Origin: Silanimonas sp.
GTDB lineage: Bacteria > Pseudomonadota > Gammaproteobacteria > Xanthomonadales > Xanthomonadaceae
NCBI RefSeq assembly: GCF_027531545.1
Contig: NZ_JAPZSC010000006.1
Location: 124,001-188,000 of the forward strand
Length of the DNA stretch: 64,000 bases
Direction of reading: 5' to 3'
In this document: positions 19,813-28,405 of the stretch, one piece after another
Position numbering within the stretch: the stretch's first letter is position 1
Layout: each line of letters begins with the position of its first letter
Notes under the pieces: generated by a model
What the model was told of the DNA's origin: nothing
Seen by the model: the letters and a program-made list of their open reading frames with translations, nothing else
Databases searched by the model: none
Translations under genes and position numbers: made by a program

Positions 19813-20874
19813 ATGGGGATGGAGTCCAACACGGTGCTGGCGCGCGCCATCGCATTGCCGGCCCTTTACTACGCGGGTGACGCGGCGCTTCGCCGTGACC
19901 AGCGGGCGGTCATCGCGCGCAGCTGGCAGCTGGTGGCCCATCAGGGCCTGCTGGCCGAGCCGGGCGACCACGTGGTCGAGCAGGTCGGTGACGTGCCGGT
20001 CCTCGTGGTGCGCGGTGCCGACGGCGTACTGCGTGCCTTCCCGAACGTCTGCCGACACCGGGCCGGGCCGCTGGCCTTCTGCAACGGCAAGGGCGCGCGG
20101 GCGTTGCACTGCAAGTACCACGGCTGGAGCTACGGGCTCGACGGGCAGCTGAAATCCGCCCCGGAGATGCAGGGCGCCGAGGACTTCGACGTCAAGGCGA
20201 TCCGCCTTCCGCCGCTGCGCGTGCACGAGTGGCAGGGCCTGGTGTTCGTGGCGATCGATCCCGAAACGCCGCCGTTCGACGAGGTGTATGCCGGCATCGC
20301 CGAGCGCATCGCCCCGATCGACCTCTCGGCCATGCGCTTCCTGCGCCGTGAGCAGTACGACATCGCCTGCAACTGGAAGGTGTATGTCGACAATTTCCTC
20401 GAGGGCTACCACCTGCCGCACGTCCATCCGGGGCTGTCGAAGGTGTTGGACTACCGCGCCTACGACACCGAGCTTGGGGCCTGGCACTCCCTGCAGCACT
20501 CGCCGATCCGCGATGGCGGCGCGATGTACGGCGATGGCGACGCCTTCTACTACTTCGTCTACCCGAACGTGATGCTCAACATCATGCCGGGGCGCCTGCA
20601 GACCAACCGGATCCTGCCGCTGGGGCCCGACCGCTGCCGCGTGGAGTTCGACTACTACTACGTCGAGGACGAGCAGGCGCAGGCCCGCATCGCCGCCGAC
20701 CGCGACTTCAGCCACGAGGTGCAGGAAGAGGACATCGGCATCTGCGAGGCCGTGCAGAAGGGCCTCGCCTCGGGTACCTACGAGGCCGGGCGCCTGTGCC
20801 CGAAGCGCGAGAGCGGGGTGTGGCACTTCCAGAACCTGCTGCGCGCGGCCTACGCCGCGGCGGGCGCGGGCTGA
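19813..20874 (+). CDS. Rieske non-heme iron oxygenase, choline-monooxygenase-like
   Basis: Oxygenase alpha subunit of about 350 residues. The Rieske [2Fe-2S] ligands are CRH and CKYH (about residues 78-98). The mononuclear iron triad is visible as DNFLEGYHLPHVHP (two His) and the Asp in VQEEDIGICEAVQKGL. That last block, plus the following SGTYEAGR, resembles plant choline monooxygenase and bacterial quaternary-amine oxygenases more than aromatic dioxygenases (from memory of those sequences). The start is ambiguous: ATGs at 19771, 19801, 19813 and 19819 are all in frame; 19813 and 19819 best fit the GGGGGG run. No reductase component is nearby. The flavoprotein gene starts 6 bp downstream, suggesting sequential N-dealkylation or oxidation of an amine. 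Confidence 0.85.
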   Translation: MGMESNTVLARAIALPALYYAGDAALRRDQRAVIARSWQLVAHQGLLAEPGDHVVEQVGDVPVLVVRGADGVLRAFPNVCRHRAGPLAFCNGKGARALHCKYHGWSYGLDGQLKSAPEMQGAEDFDVKAIRLPPLRVHEWQGLVFVAIDPETPPFDEVYAGIAERIAPIDLSAMRFLRREQYDIACNWKVYVDNFLEGYHLPHVHPGLSKVLDYRAYDTELGAWHSLQHSPIRDGGAMYGDGDAFYYFVYPNVMLNIMPGRLQTNRILPLGPDRCRVEFDYYYVEDEQAQARIAADRDFSHEVQEEDIGICEAVQKGLASGTYEAGRLCPKRESGVWHFQNLLRAAYAAAGAG

Positions 20875-20880
20875 GGCCTA

Positions 20881-22989
20881 ATGCGCGACCCGCGCTTCGA
20901 CGTGCTGTTCACCCCGGTGGCCATTGGCCCCGTGGTGGCGAAGAACCGCTTCTTCCAGGTGCCGCACTGCAACGGCATGGGCCACGCGATGCCGCTGGCC
21001 CACGCCGCCATGCGCGAGGTAAAGGCCGAAGGCGGCTGGGCGGTGATCAGCACGGAGGAATGCGAGATCCACCCCAGCGGTGATCTCACGCCCTTCGTCG
21101 AGGCGCGGCTCTGGGACGACCGCGACATCCCCGCGCTGGCCCTGATGGCGGACAAAGTGCACGCCCATGGCGCGCTGGCCGCGATCGAGCTGACGCACAA
21201 CGGCCCGACGGCCTCGAACCTGTTCTCGCGCGAGGTGCTGATCGCCCCTTCGCACCAGCCCTCGAAGTACGGCTACCCGACGCAGGCGCGGGAGATGGAC
21301 AAGGCCGACATCCGCGACTACCGGCGCTGGCATCGCGAGGCGGCCGTGCGGGCGATGCGGGCGGGCATGGACGTGGTGTACGTCTACGCCGCGCACGATC
21401 TCTCGCTGGCGATGCACTTCCTGCAGCGCCGCCGCAACCACCGCACCGACGAGTACGGCGGCTCGCTCGAGAATCGCGTGCGACTGCTGCGCGAACTGCT
21501 GGAGGACACCCGCGAGGCCGTCGGCCACCGCTGCGGTGTGGCCCTGCGCTTCGCGACCGAGGAGATGCTGGGCCCCGAGGGCGTGGAGCTGGCCGAGGCG
21601 CGCGACATCGTTGCGATGCTGGCCGAGCTGCCCGACCTCTGGGATGTGAACGTCGCGGCCTGGTACAACGATTCCGTGCCCTCGCGCTTCGCCGGGGAGG
21701 GCGCGCAGGAACCCTTCGTCGATTTCGTGAAGCGCACCACCACCAAGCCGGTGGTCGGCGTCGGGCGCTTCACCTCGCCCGACACGATGGTCTCGCAGAT
21801 CCGCCGTGGGATCGTTGATTTCATCGGTGCCGCGCGGCCCTCGATCGCCGACCCCTACCTGCCTAAGAAAATCGAGGAAGGCCGCGTCGACGACATCCGC
21901 GAGTGCATCGGCTGCAACGTCTGTGTTTCCGGCGACAACACCATCTCGCCGATCCGCTGCACGCAGAACCCGAGCATGGGCGAGGAGTGGCGCAAGGGCT
22001 GGCACCCGGAGCGCATCGCGCCGCGCCATCGCGAAGCGCGCATCCTCGTGGTGGGTGGCGGACCGGCGGGACTGGAGGCGGCGAGGGCGCTGGGCCAGCG
22101 CGGTTACGACGTGAGCCTCGCTGAAGCACGCCGTGAGCTCGGTGGACGCGTGACTCGCGAAGCGCGGCTGCCGGGATTGGCGGAGTGGGCCCGCGTGCGC
22201 GACTGGCGGCTGGGGCAGATCCGCAAGATGCCGAACGTGGCCATTTACCTCGATTCGCTTTTGGGCGTGCAGGACGTACTGGATTTCGGCGCCGAGCATG
22301 TGGTGATCGCCACCGGCTGCCATTGGCGCCGTGACGGCTACGGTCGCAGCAATGGCCTGGGCATCGCCGCACTGGGCGGCGCGATCAGCGTGGCCGATCC
22401 TGTCGCGGCGAAGCTTGCGGTGTCGGCACATCCGCCGGTGTTTACGCTGGATGACCTCATGGATGGCCGCTGGCCCAAGGGTCGCGTGCTGGTCTTCGAT
22501 GACGACTACGGTTACTACGCCGGCGTGGCCGCGGAGGCCCTGCGTGCACGCGGCAACCCCGTTGTTCTGGCCACGCCTGACGATGTGGTTGGCGCCTGGG
22601 GTGGTCACACCCTCGAGTACCGCCACGTACGAAAGCGACTGGCGGCCCTCGATGTGGCAACCCGGGTGTCGGTCAACCTCGTCGCCGCCGAGTCCGGCCG
22701 CGTCACCCTGGAAGACGTCTGGACAGGTCGTCAGGAGCACCTCGCCTGCGACGCGGTGCTGCTTGTCACCTCCCGGTCACCCGATGATGCCCTGTACCTG
22801 GCGCTGCGCGAGCGCGAGCCCGAATGGCGCGATGCAGGCATCGTGACGGTCGATTGCATCGGCGACGCCCAGGCCCCGGGCATGATCGTTCACGCCGTCT
22901 ACGCCGGCCACCGGCACGCGCAGGAACTGGGCGCGCCACGCGAAAGCGAGGTGGCCTTCCGCCGGCATTTCCACCACGATCAGGCGTAG
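20881..22989 (+). CDS. Trimethylamine-dehydrogenase-like FMN/[4Fe-4S] amine dehydrogenase
   Basis: A 702-residue multidomain flavoenzyme. The N-terminal TIM-barrel binds FMN; the Cys in RFFQVPHCNGMG matches the residue that carries covalent 6-S-cysteinyl-FMN in trimethylamine dehydrogenase (TMADH). Catalytic equivalents are conserved: Tyr/His in VYVYAAH, and Trp/Asp in AAWYNDS. The iron-sulfur ligands are CIGCNVC plus a later Cys in PIRCTQNPSMGEEW. The C-terminal half is a dinucleotide-binding fold (VVGGGPAGLEAARALG). Two residues of the TMADH aromatic bowl are changed: Tyr60 to Glu (STEECEI) and Trp355 to Asp (or adjacent, since the loop is one residue shorter). The substrate is therefore probably not trimethylamine. 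It is coupled to the Rieske gene. Confidence 0.88.
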   Translation: MRDPRFDVLFTPVAIGPVVAKNRFFQVPHCNGMGHAMPLAHAAMREVKAEGGWAVISTEECEIHPSGDLTPFVEARLWDDRDIPALALMADKVHAHGALAAIELTHNGPTASNLFSREVLIAPSHQPSKYGYPTQAREMDKADIRDYRRWHREAAVRAMRAGMDVVYVYAAHDLSLAMHFLQRRRNHRTDEYGGSLENRVRLLRELLEDTREAVGHRCGVALRFATEEMLGPEGVELAEARDIVAMLAELPDLWDVNVAAWYNDSVPSRFAGEGAQEPFVDFVKRTTTKPVVGVGRFTSPDTMVSQIRRGIVDFIGAARPSIADPYLPKKIEEGRVDDIRECIGCNVCVSGDNTISPIRCTQNPSMGEEWRKGWHPERIAPRHREARILVVGGGPAGLEAARALGQRGYDVSLAEARRELGGRVTREARLPGLAEWARVRDWRLGQIRKMPNVAIYLDSLLGVQDVLDFGAEHVVIATGCHWRRDGYGRSNGLGIAALGGAISVADPVAAKLAVSAHPPVFTLDDLMDGRWPKGRVLVFDDDYGYYAGVAAEALRARGNPVVLATPDDVVGAWGGHTLEYRHVRKRLAALDVATRVSVNLVAAESGRVTLEDVWTGRQEHLACDAVLLVTSRSPDDALYLALREREPEWRDAGIVTVDCIGDAQAPGMIVHAVYAGHRHAQELGAPRESEVAFRRHFHHDQA

Positions 22990-23177
22990 GTGTCCACCAG
23001 GCCGCCGCTCGTGCCTTTCATCGGGGGCGGTTGCGGAATGGCCTGCAACAGCATCGCGGCGGTGCTGGCTTCGGCATCCATCGCCTTCCGAAGCACGGCA
23101 TAGCTCACCTGCTGGTTGAGTTGCGCCTGTGAAAGCGCCGTCGCGCTGCGGACGATGGCAGCGGAAATCGGGTCCAT
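22980..23177 (-). CDS. YjfB-like putative motility protein
   Basis: A 65-residue protein: MDPISAAIVRSATALSQAQLNQQ, then VSYAVLRKAMDAEAS and a Pro-rich stretch. The pattern (MD, LSQAQLxQQVSxAVLxKAMD, AAxLLQAIP) matches the YjfB_motility family, whose members are small and of uncertain role, sometimes found near flagellar genes. No flagellar genes are in this window. Its 3' end overlaps the flavoprotein gene on the other strand by 10 bp. Confidence 0.7.
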   Translation of the reverse strand: MDPISAAIVRSATALSQAQLNQQVSYAVLRKAMDAEASTAAMLLQAIPQPPPMKGTSGGLVDTYA

Positions 23178-23311
23178 GTCGTCATGGTTCCTCTCGAATC
23201 GAAGTGTGAATCGGCCGAGCCGGCAGAAACTTGACCGCCGATGCCAAGCCTCGCCGGTTCACGCGCTCGCCTTCACGGCGCGGCGCATGAGCAGGTTGTC
23301 CCGACCGGCGC

Positions 23312-24271
23312 TCAACCCGCGACCCAGGCGCCGGGGAGTTGGCCGGGTGCGGCCTGCAGATCGTCGTGGCCGGCGAGGGCGTCCACGAGCGCATCGACGA
23401 CCACCCGGACGCGCGGGGCGAGATGGTGCCGGTGGGCGTAGTGCACGGCGATCTCGCGGTCGCCGGGGTCATGCTCGTTGATGAGCAAGGCCCTCAGCCG
23501 CCCGCTGCGCAGGCCGGGCATCGCGTGGTGCAGGCCCACCTGGGCGATGCCGCCGTGGGCCAGCGCGAGGTCGAGCGCGGCCTCGGGGTCGGAGAGCCAC
23601 AGGCGCACACCCCGAGGGCGGAGATCGTGGCTGCGGTCGCCGCGGCGGAACCGCCACGGAATCTCGGCGCCGCCATCGAGGCGTATGCCGATGCACTGAT
23701 GGCTGGAAAGGGCGTCGGCGGAAGGCGGAGCGCCGTGCCGGCGGAGGTAGGTGGACGACGCCACCAGCACGAGGGGCAAGCGTGCGACACGGCGTGCGAC
23801 AAGTCCTGAATCTTCGAGGGTTCCGCCGCGCACGCCGATGTCGAAGCCATCGCCGATCAGGTCGACCTTGCGGTTCTCGAGGCTCAGTTCGATGTCCAGT
23901 TGCGGGTGTTGCGCGGCGAGGGACGGCAGGCAGGGCAGCACATAGCGGCGCCCGAACCCCGGCGGCGCGGAGATGCGCACGCGGCCCCGCGGCAGGCTGG
24001 CGTCCTGCGCCATCTCGGCCACCGCCTCGTCGAGCTGCCGAAGGCCGGGGGCGACCTGCGCGAGGAAGCGTTCGCCTTCCGGCGTCAGGCGCAGCTGGCG
24101 CGTCGAACGCTTGAACAGGCGCAGGCCAAGCTCGTCCTCGAGCCGCTGCACGCTCTTGCTGACGGCCGCGGGCGTGAGGTCGAGGCGGCGTGCGGCCGCA
24201 CTGAACCCGCCGTTCGCCGCGGACTCGACGAAGGCAACCAGACGCTGGAGCTTGGGGGCGCTCATTTTCAA
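23312..24271 (-). CDS. LysR-family transcriptional regulator
   Basis: A 319-residue regulator. The N-terminal winged helix-turn-helix shows GGFSAAARRLDLTPAAVSKS and LEDELGLRLFKRSTRQLRLT (residues about 20-65). The effector domain begins at RGRVRISAPPGFGRRYVLPCL. The sequence fits the subgroup with C-terminal RVRVVVDALVDAL. Starts at 24271 (MKMSAP) or 24265 (MSAP) are both possible. The divergent NmrA-type gene begins 95 bp away and is the likely target, because LysR genes commonly regulate an adjacent, oppositely oriented gene. The intergenic region contains an AT-rich stretch around TGAAGATGAATTTCC. Confidence 0.93.
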   Translation of the reverse strand: MKMSAPKLQRLVAFVESAANGGFSAAARRLDLTPAAVSKSVQRLEDELGLRLFKRSTRQLRLTPEGERFLAQVAPGLRQLDEAVAEMAQDASLPRGRVRISAPPGFGRRYVLPCLPSLAAQHPQLDIELSLENRKVDLIGDGFDIGVRGGTLEDSGLVARRVARLPLVLVASSTYLRRHGAPPSADALSSHQCIGIRLDGGAEIPWRFRRGDRSHDLRPRGVRLWLSDPEAALDLALAHGGIAQVGLHHAMPGLRSGRLRALLINEHDPGDREIAVHYAHRHHLAPRVRVVVDALVDALAGHDDLQAAPGQLPGAWVAG

Positions 24272-24366
24272 ATTCAGGTTGAAGATGAATTTCCATTCTA
24301 TGGCTTTCTGTCTTTCCCCGAGCGGATCAGGATGCCTGCCACCTCAACACCCGCAAGGACATCGTC

Positions 24367-25221
24367 ATGAGCCATCGCATCCTCGTCGCCGGCGCATCCG
24401 GCACCATCGGCTCGGCCCTCGTGGCCGAACTCCTCCGCCAGGGCGCCGACGTCACGGCGCTCCGTTCGAAGCCCTCCAGCGAGGCCTCGCCCGTGCCCGT
24501 CGTGGTCGGCGACTTCGCCCGGCCGGACACGCTCGCCGAGGCGATGCGTGGTTTCGACACCCTGTTCCTGCTGCTGCCCTTGGCCCCCGACATGCTCGCG
24601 TGGGCCGCGAACGCGCTGCAGGCCGCACGTGACGCGGGCATCCGCCACGTGGTGCGTTCCTCGGGCGCGGGCGCCGACCCGGACAGTCCGATGGCGATCG
24701 CCCGCGTGCAGGGCGAGATCGACCGTCTCGTCATGCAGAGCGGGCTGCCGTGGACGATCCTCCGGCCGACCTTCTTCATGCAGAACCACGTGAACTTCAA
24801 CGCTGGGGCGATCCGCGCCGGCACGCTCTACGCCGCGCACGGCGAAGGCGCGATGGCGGTGGTCGATGTCCGCGACATCGCGGCGGCTGCGGCCGTGGTG
24901 TTGGCCGACCCCGCCGCGCATTCGGGCCGCACCTACGACCTGACCGGCCCCGAGGCGCTGACGGAGGCGGAGCAGATGGCGCTCATCTCGCAGGAACTCG
25001 GTCGTCCCGTGCAGTACGTCGACGTGCCTCTGGACACCGCCCGCGATGCGATGGCGGCGTCCGGCATGCCGCCCGCCGTCGTCGACTGGCTGACCAGCCT
25101 GAACGCGATCGTGCGCAACGGCTGGGGCGCAGGCATCGCCGACGGCGTGCAGACCCTGACCGGACGTCCGCCCCGGCGGTTCGCCGACTTCGCCCGCGGG
25201 CACGCCCACGTCTGGCGCTGA
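24367..25221 (+). CDS. NmrA-type NAD(P)-binding protein (atypical SDR)
   Basis: A 284-residue Rossmann-fold protein starting MSHRILVAGASGTIGSALV, with the GxxGxxG dinucleotide motif at residues 9-15. Other family marks are FDTLFLLLPLAPDM, RHVVRSSGAGADPD, LPWTILRPTFFMQN and the later YDLTGPEALT. It resembles quinone reductase/NmrA-type proteins (QorB-like), which bind NAD(P) and act as reductases or redox sensors. It is divergently transcribed from the LysR gene and convergent with the RND permease gene. Confidence 0.85.
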   Translation: MSHRILVAGASGTIGSALVAELLRQGADVTALRSKPSSEASPVPVVVGDFARPDTLAEAMRGFDTLFLLLPLAPDMLAWAANALQAARDAGIRHVVRSSGAGADPDSPMAIARVQGEIDRLVMQSGLPWTILRPTFFMQNHVNFNAGAIRAGTLYAAHGEGAMAVVDVRDIAAAAAVVLADPAAHSGRTYDLTGPEALTEAEQMALISQELGRPVQYVDVPLDTARDAMAASGMPPAVVDWLTSLNAIVRNGWGAGIADGVQTLTGRPPRRFADFARGHAHVWR

Positions 25222-25254
25222 CGCCAAGGAAGATCGCGCGCCCGGAATGGGGTG

Positions 25255-25272
25255 GCCCCGGCCGGCCGGGGC
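25255..25272. other. 18-bp palindrome between convergent genes
   Basis: GCCCCGGCC followed by its exact complement GGCCGGGGC. It lies between the NmrA-type gene and the RND permease gene, both ending here. There is no T-tract, so an intrinsic terminator role is only possible. Confidence 0.4.
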
Positions 25273-25282
25273 ACGCCTTCCG

Positions 25283-28200
25283 TCAGCCCGTCGGGTTCGA
25301 CCGCCCCGAGGCGACGCCTGCCGTCGGTGGGGACGAAAGGATCGGCGGCACGTCGACGTCGACGTCGACGTCGATGGCCGGCGGCAGCAGCTTGTACATC
25401 AAGGGCGTGACTACCCGCGAAAGCAGCGTCGAACTCACCAGGCCACCGATCAGCACGATGGCCAGCGGGGCATAGAGCGCCGAGCCGCTCAAGGCCAGCG
25501 GCAACAGGCCGCCGATGGCCGTCACCGAGGTCAGCACTACGGGCAGGAAGCGCTGCTCGCCGGCCTTGGCGATCGCGGCGTCGAGCGGGAGGCCTTCGCG
25601 GCGCAGCTCGTTGGTGAAGTCGACGAGCAGGAGGCTGTTCTTGGTCTCGATGCCGACGAGCGCGACGAAGCCGATGATCGCCATGTAGCTCAGCGGGTAG
25701 CCGGCGAGGAACAGGGCGACCAGGGCGCCGAGGATGCCGAAGGGCACGACGCCGAGGACGATCAGCGTGCTGCGGAAGCTGCCGAACTCGAGCACGAGCA
25801 CGGCGAGGATGCCGAAGGTGGCAATGATCACCGCGGTGCCGAGCCCACCGAGGCTGCTGGCGGCTGCCTCTGCCTCGCCGCCGGCCTCGATGCGGTAGCC
25901 CGCGGGCCAGTCCTTCGCGTCCAGCGCCCGGTACACGGCCGCCGAGACATCGCCCGACACGAAACCCTGCCGCACATTCGCCGTGACCGTGACCATTCGC
26001 TCGCGGTCGAGGCGCTGGATCTCGCTCGGGCCACTCACGAGCCGGGGTTCGGCCAGCTGCCGGAAGGGGATCGCCGCGCCGCTGCTGCGGCTGGTGAAGT
26101 ACAGGTCGGCCAGCACCTCGGGCGTCGGATGGGCGCCGGTCGGCAGTCGCAGCTGCACGGCATAGTCGTCGCCGCGTTCATCCCGGAACCGCGCGCTTTC
26201 GACGCCGGCCGTAGCAAGGCGCGTCATGCGGTCGAGGTCGAGGCTCGGCACACCGAGCAGGCCCGCCTCGAGGGTGTCGAAACCGAGATCGAGGTCGATG
26301 CGCGGCAGGCGCAGCGGATTGTCGACGTCGCGCACGCCCGGAACGGCGACCAGCGTCGTTTCGACGTCGCGGGCCAACGTGGACAACGCCGCGAGGTCGG
26401 GGCCGACCACGCGCACCGCGATCGGGGCCTCGATCGGCGGGCCGTTCTGGAACTGCGCCACGGTGATACGCGCGTCGGGATATGCCGCGAAACGCCGGCG
26501 CAGGTCTTCCAGCAGGGCCTCGGAGCGGGCGCCGTCCCAGCGATCGAGCGAGACGAACACCTCGCCGACCGTGGTCTTCGTCTCCTCGGGGAACTCGTTG
26601 TAGTAGATCAGCGGGTTGCCGCGGCCGAGGTTCGCCATGCGGTGGACCACGCCCGGCGTCCCGGCCAGCACGCCATCGACGAAGCGCAGGGCGCGATCGG
26701 TCGAGTCCAGCGAGGCGCCTTCCGCGGCGTCGATCTTGACGAGGAACTGCGGCTTGTCGGCGGCAGGGAACAGCGAGAAGCCGAGGAAGGGCACGAGAGC
26801 CAGCGACGCGACGAACAGCGCGGTGCAGAGCAGTAGCGCCCGCCTCGGGGCGACCAGCGCCTTGGCCAGCACCGGGGCGTACACGCGGTGGATGGCCGAC
26901 TTCAGGCCACGCAGCAGGGCATTGCCTTCGCCGTGCGATTCGCGCGGCAGGAAACGGCTGGCGAGAAAGGGCACCACGGTGAATGCCACCAGCAGCGAGG
27001 CCGCCACGGTCATCACCACGGCCAGCGGCAGGCCGCGCGTGAACTTGCCGGCCCCTTCGGGCAGGTTGAGCAGCGGCAGGAAGGCGAGGATCAGTACCGC
27101 CGTGGTGCCGAGGACGGCCAACGCGATCTGCCGCGTGCCATCGATGGCGGCGCGCACGCGGTCGGCGCCTTCACGCAGGTGCCGCGCGATGTTCTCGACC
27201 ACGACGATGGCGTCGTCGACCAGCAGGCCGAGCGCGACGACGAAGCCCGCGATCGAAATCTGGTTCAGCGAGAAGCCGAGGAACCACAGCGCGGCCACGC
27301 CCATGGCCAGCGACAGCGGGATGGCGACCATGACGATGCCGGCGGCGCGGAACCCGAGGGGGAGCAGGGTGATCGAGACCAGTGCGAGCGCGATGCCGAA
27401 GTCGAAGCCAAGGCGGCTCAGGCGATGGGCGACGTTGTCCGCCTGCTCGAAGCCGACCTCGAGGCGGACGCCCGGGGGCAGGGTGGCGCGAAACTCGGCC
27501 AGCCGCCGGTCGAGCCCGGCCTGGACGTCGAAGATGCTGAAGCCGTCCTTCATGTTGGCGGTGACGAAGGCCGCGCGCTCGCCGTTGTAGCGCGCGAGGT
27601 AGGTCGGTTCCTCGGTGGCCCATCGCACGTCGGCGATGTCACGGAGCAGCACGGGGCGCCCGTTGCGTGTCGCGACCACCGTGTTCGCGATGGCCTCGAC
27701 GCTGGCGTAGTCGCCGGTGCCCTTGAGGTTGTAGCGGCGCTGGCCGACGTCGACCGCGCCGCCGGGAATGCTTGCGCCCTCGCCGGCCACCGCGGCATCG
27801 ACCGTGGCCACGTCGATGCCCAGCGCGGCCATGCGCGGCAGATCGAGCGTGGCGCGAACTTCCGGTGCGGGAAAGCCCCAGGACTCCGCGCGGCGGATGC
27901 CGGGCACGCTTTCCAGCGATTCCTCGAGATCATCGGTCAACTGCTTGAGGCGCCGACCGTCGAGGGCCGGTGCGACCAGCGCAACCTGCAGGATGTTCAC
28001 GAGGCCCGGGTTGGCCTTGCGGAAGGTGATGTCACGCACGCCCGCCGGCAGCGATCCGCGGAGTGCGTTCACCTCGCGGACCACCTCGTCGTATTTGTCG
28101 TCCGGCGTCACCGTCCACTCGAATTCGATCTGGATGACGCCAAGCCCGCTCTCGCTGGTGGAGCGGATCTCCTTGACGTCCTCCAGTTCGGCGAGCGCGT

Positions 28201-28405
28201 CTTCGATCGGGTCGATGGCGAGGCGCTCGACGTCCATCGGATCGGCGCCGGGATACACGACCACCACCGTGGTGAGCGGAATCGGGAAGGTGGGGTCCTC
28301 CTGGCGCGGGATGGAGGCCATGGCGAAGGCGCCCAGGGCCACGAGCAGGAGCAGGGCGACGCTGGTGAACTGCCAGCGCTGGACGGCGAAGGACCAGGGG
28401 CTCAC
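25283..28405 (-). CDS. RND-family efflux transporter permease
   Basis: A 1040-residue inner-membrane proton/drug antiporter. The GTG start at 28405 overlaps the adaptor stop by 4 nt. The N-terminus SFAVQRWQFTSVALLLLVALG is helix 1 and is followed by the pattern PRQEDPTFPIPLTTVVV. Transmembrane helix 4 holds the proton-relay pair in VVALGLLVDDAIVVVENI. Twelve helices and two large periplasmic loops are evident. The set resembles the multidrug (HAE) or lipid-type RND group with substitution rather than heavy-metal CzcA. No outer-membrane factor gene is nearby, so a TolC-like partner elsewhere is likely. The C-terminal tail carries a Val-Asp repeat. Confidence 0.93.
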   Translation of the reverse strand: MSPWSFAVQRWQFTSVALLLLVALGAFAMASIPRQEDPTFPIPLTTVVVVYPGADPMDVERLAIDPIEDALAELEDVKEIRSTSESGLGVIQIEFEWTVTPDDKYDEVVREVNALRGSLPAGVRDITFRKANPGLVNILQVALVAPALDGRRLKQLTDDLEESLESVPGIRRAESWGFPAPEVRATLDLPRMAALGIDVATVDAAVAGEGASIPGGAVDVGQRRYNLKGTGDYASVEAIANTVVATRNGRPVLLRDIADVRWATEEPTYLARYNGERAAFVTANMKDGFSIFDVQAGLDRRLAEFRATLPPGVRLEVGFEQADNVAHRLSRLGFDFGIALALVSITLLPLGFRAAGIVMVAIPLSLAMGVAALWFLGFSLNQISIAGFVVALGLLVDDAIVVVENIARHLREGADRVRAAIDGTRQIALAVLGTTAVLILAFLPLLNLPEGAGKFTRGLPLAVVMTVAASLLVAFTVVPFLASRFLPRESHGEGNALLRGLKSAIHRVYAPVLAKALVAPRRALLLCTALFVASLALVPFLGFSLFPAADKPQFLVKIDAAEGASLDSTDRALRFVDGVLAGTPGVVHRMANLGRGNPLIYYNEFPEETKTTVGEVFVSLDRWDGARSEALLEDLRRRFAAYPDARITVAQFQNGPPIEAPIAVRVVGPDLAALSTLARDVETTLVAVPGVRDVDNPLRLPRIDLDLGFDTLEAGLLGVPSLDLDRMTRLATAGVESARFRDERGDDYAVQLRLPTGAHPTPEVLADLYFTSRSSGAAIPFRQLAEPRLVSGPSEIQRLDRERMVTVTANVRQGFVSGDVSAAVYRALDAKDWPAGYRIEAGGEAEAAASSLGGLGTAVIIATFGILAVLVLEFGSFRSTLIVLGVVPFGILGALVALFLAGYPLSYMAIIGFVALVGIETKNSLLLVDFTNELRREGLPLDAAIAKAGEQRFLPVVLTSVTAIGGLLPLALSGSALYAPLAIVLIGGLVSSTLLSRVVTPLMYKLLPPAIDVDVDVDVPPILSSPPTAGVASGRSNPTG
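25352..25375. repeat. Hexanucleotide repeat (GTCGAC)3 GTCGAT
   Basis: Four tandem 6-bp units at the 3' end of the RND permease gene. On the coding (minus) strand they give alternating Val-Asp, IDVDVDVDV, just after the last transmembrane helix. In-frame repeat units would change tail length without a frameshift. Confidence 0.85.
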
